NCBI GenBank assembly: GCA_031835245.1
Contig: JAVKOQ010000331.1
Span: 1-56,991 of the forward strand
Direction: 5' to 3'
Origin: Balamuthia mandrillaris
Taxonomy: Eukaryota > Discosea > Longamoebia > Balamuthiidae
Length of the DNA stretch: 56,991 bases
Position 1 is the first letter of the stretch. Every line of letters starts with the position of its first letter. The translations under genes were made by a program, and so were the position numbers. The notes beneath the pieces were generated by a model. It had not been told where the DNA came from. It searched no databases and saw only the letters and a list, made by a program, of their open reading frames with translations. Positions 54,425 through 56,991 of the stretch are shown one piece after another.

Positions 54425-56991
54425 TCTCAGATCAGATGACAGCACCCGCTGAATTTAAGCATATTATTAAGTGAAGGAAAAGAAACTAACAAGGATTCCC
54501 TCAGTAACGGTAAGTGAAGTGGGAAGAGCCCAGATTTAGAATCCACATGGCCTAACAGCCGTTTGAAATTGTAATCTTAAGGCATCACAAGCAGGAAGTC
54601 CCCTGGAATGGGGCACTGCAGAGGGTGACAGTCCCGTGCTTGCTTGATTTGAGTGGCGGTCGCTCACAGCTAGCCGTGCTGTAGAGTCGGGTTGTTCAGG
54701 AATTCAGCCCAAAGCAGGTGGTAAATTCCTTCTAAGGCTAAATACAGGCAAGAGACCGATAGCAAACAAGTACCATGAGGGAAAGATGAAAAGAACTTTG
54801 AAAAGAGAGTGAAAAGTGCTTGAAATTGTTGAAAGGGAAAAGCTCAAGACCGGCAAGTCATCCTGTGGTTCTTCCGCATTCCTGCTGCATGGTGGTGAGG
54901 AGGCAAGAGTGCTTCAGTGCATTGTTTCTTGCTATCTCCATGCAGGATGTGCATGTACTGGACTGCAGGACGGGTCGACATCAGTTTGTCAGGTGGTAGA
55001 ATGGTGTGAAGAAGATAGCTGGGGCAGGGTCCTTATGACCTTTTCCTCAGTGTTATAGCTTCACACAGATGCCACCTGGTGGACTGAGGAAAACCCAAAA
55101 CTCATGCCCCTCATTGGGCAAGGCAATCTCTCTCCGAAGGGCTTTGCCTGGTCAGGGATCGGTAAACCAATGCTTGGTCAGCAAGGCTCCCCTTGAGAGA
55201 GGAGTCCTTCCATGAGTTAGGGATGTCAGCGAAATGGTCCCGATCAACCCGTCTTGAAACACAGACCAAGGAGTCTAACATGTGTGCAAGCATTCAGATG
55301 ACAAACCCAGAGAATGCGCCTGTGAAAGCAAAGGTGCTCTTCAGAGCACTGAGGTGGAAAGCTCTTGTCCTGTGGGGCAGGGGCAGCACTATCGACCAAT
55401 CTGGATTTTTTTGAAAGAATAGCGTTAGAGTACACCTGTTGGGACCCAAAAGATTGTGAACTATGGGTGGCTAGGATGAGGTCAGAGGAAACTCTGGTGG
55501 AAGTCCGAAGCAATACTGACATGCAAATTGTTCGTCAAAGCTGCCTATAAAGGCGAAAGACTAATCGAACAATCTAGTAGCTGGTTCCCTCTGAAGTTTC
55601 CCCCAGGATAGCTGGAACTACATAGTAAACAGTTTTATCAGGTAAAGTGAATGATTAGAGGTCCCAGAGTTGAAACGACTTCAGCCTATTCTCAAACTTT
55701 AAATAGGTAAGAAGCAATTGTTGCTTAATCAATTTTAGATGAACAATTGCATCTGTGAATGGAAAGTTCTTAGTGGGCCATTTTTGGTAAGTAGAACTGG
55801 CAATGTGGGATGAACCAAACATTGAATTAAAGTCCCCAAGTGTACGCTCATTCAGATCCCATAAAAGGTGTTGATTCATTTAGACAGCAGGACGGTGGCC
55901 ATGGAAGTCAGAACCCACTAAGGAGTGTGTAACAACTCACCTGCCAAATGAATCAGCCCTGAAAATGGATGGCGCTGAAGCATAACACTCATACTCGACC
56001 ATCAGAGCCAAATGCTAATGGCCTGATGAGTAGGAGGGCGTGGGGCTCATAAGGAAGCATCTGCCAGTGATGGTATGTGAAACGGGCTCTAGTGCAGATC
56101 TTGGTGGTAGTAGCAAATATTCAAATGAGAACTTTGAAGACTGAAGTGGGGAAAGGTTCCATGTGAACAGCGGTTGGACATGGGTTAGTTGATCCTAAGG
56201 TATAGGATAATGCTGTTCTGAAGTTGTGCAATCCATTTCAAATCTCCTTCATGGGAGAGGTTGCACTGTTGGCCGAAAGGGAATTAGGTTAATATTCCTG
56301 AACCAGGATGAGGATATAGCAGCTTCATGGCTGTGGTACAGTGACATAAATGAACCCAGAGACGTTGGTGAAAACCCTGGAAAGAGTTCTCTTTTCTTTT
56401 TAACAGTCCTGCAGGGAGCAAATCCCTCAATACGAGATGACCCTGGAATCAGTTCGCCCAGAGATAGGGTCAAAAGGCTGGGAAAGTGCCTTAGTTTTGA
56501 AGGCGTCCGGTGTGTTTTCATCAATCCTTGAAAATCTGGAGAAAAGCATGATTTTCTCACCTGCTCGTACTCATAACTGCATCAGGTCTCCAAGGTGAAC
56601 AGCCTATAGTCCATAGAATAATGTGGGTAAGGGAAGTCAGCAAAATAGATCCATAACTTCGGGAAAAGGATTGGCTCTAAGGATTGGGCCCAGGGGTCCT
56701 TCTCTGGAGGTGGAGGACCTTGCAAATGGGCTGCGGAGGATAGCCCTTCACGGGGTGGTCCTTCTGTGGAACCCTGCGAGGACCTCTTTGGAAGGGGTTG
56801 GGTTGCAGCTAGGTCGAGAGACGGTGGCAACACCGTCATTCGGCCGTGCTGCCTTGCAACGGGGAGCGGCTGCTTTCCCTGGGCGATCAACAATCAACTT
56901 AGAACTGGTACGGACAAGGGGAATCCGACTGTTTAATTAAAACAAAGCATTGCTATGGCTGGTGAGCAGTGTTGACGCAATGTGATTTCTG
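54425..56991 (+). pseudogene. 28S (LSU) rRNA gene copy, decayed, cut by the window end
   Basis: It begins TCTCAGATCAGATGACAGCA, the usual 28S start, then CCCGCTGAATTTAAGCATAT. Conserved blocks follow in order: AAGAAACTAACAAGGATTCC, GAAAAGAACTTTGAAAAGAG, CCCGTCTTGAAACACAGACC (about 55248), CTAGTAGCTGGTTCC, GGACGGTGGCCATGGAAGTC, GTGTGTAACAACTCACC, and GTTGACGCAATGTGATTTCT at the window end. At positions almost invariant in eukaryotes it differs mainly by CG to TG or CA: ACTAAGCGGAGG is ATTAAGTGAAGG, GGCGAGTGAA is GGTAAGTGAA, ACACGGACC is ACACAGACC, and TCGGAA followed by CCGCTAAGG is TCAGAA followed by CCACTAAGG. A working gene would not tolerate these, so it is a relic shaped by deamination of methylated CpG. 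The 3' third of LSU lies beyond the window. Confidence 0.87.

Noticed and set aside
54816-56940. Small open frames in the 28S region
   Set aside because: They overlap conserved rRNA blocks and have no protein likeness.

Overview
The window is eukaryotic nuclear DNA from what looks like a free-living protist. Genes are dense and cut by many short GT-AG introns (about 54-242 bp), intergenic gaps are small, and proteins carry long Ser, Pro and Glu/Lys low-complexity runs. The gene set (zizimin-type DOCK exchange factor, Aquarius, MCM10, NEPRO, SIRT4, THUMPD1/Tan1, FAM151) is compatible with an amoebozoan of the Acanthamoeba/Balamuthia kind. That placement is inference; no diagnostic marker was compared.

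Layout. About 1-45.9 kb is a moderately GC-rich gene block with fifteen protein genes: F-box protein (+), RING-pseudokinase (+), diacylglycerol kinase (-), a 16-exon DOCK GEF (+), a secreted YDG-repeat protein (+), NEPRO (-), MCM10 (+), Aquarius with a C-terminal SAP domain (-), SIRT4-like sirtuin (-), a ubiquitin-like/hydrophobic-repeat protein (+), a His-rich acidic protein (+), a membrane F-box/WD40 protein (-), THUMPD1/Tan1 (+), a 1328-residue unknown protein (+) and a FAM151/menorin protein (+). Exon joins were worked out by hand from GT-AG sites, reading phase and family similarity. Every multi-exon model closes in frame. Several neighbours are divergent with short shared promoters (DGK/DOCK, NEPRO/MCM10, SIRT4/Ubl, F-box-WD40/Tan1), and others converge tail to tail (MCM10/Aquarius stops are 49 bp apart).

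From about 45.9 kb to the end the character changes. The DNA is AT-rich and CpG-poor. It holds two paralogous minisatellite arrays (about 47.1-47.7 and 48.9-49.5 kb), one of which was hit by a solo LTR with a 4-bp target duplication. It also holds a broken chromodomain-type Ty3/gypsy element on the minus strand, a dispersed repeat family, and a decayed rDNA copy (3' end of 5.8S, ITS2-like spacer, and about 2.57 kb of 28S running off the window). The rDNA copy differs from universally conserved rRNA mainly by CG to TG/CA changes, the mark of methyl-cytosine deamination. This right-hand segment looks like a silenced, heterochromatin-like domain next to an active gene block.

Functional themes: signalling (DOCK, DGK, RING-pseudokinase), nuclear RNA and DNA work (Aquarius in splicing, NEPRO in rRNA processing, MCM10 in replication, Tan1 in tRNA acetylation), ubiquitin-related adaptors (F-box, F-box/WD40, Ubl) and secreted or surface proteins (YDG protein, FAM151). 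The neighbours do not form an operon-like pathway.
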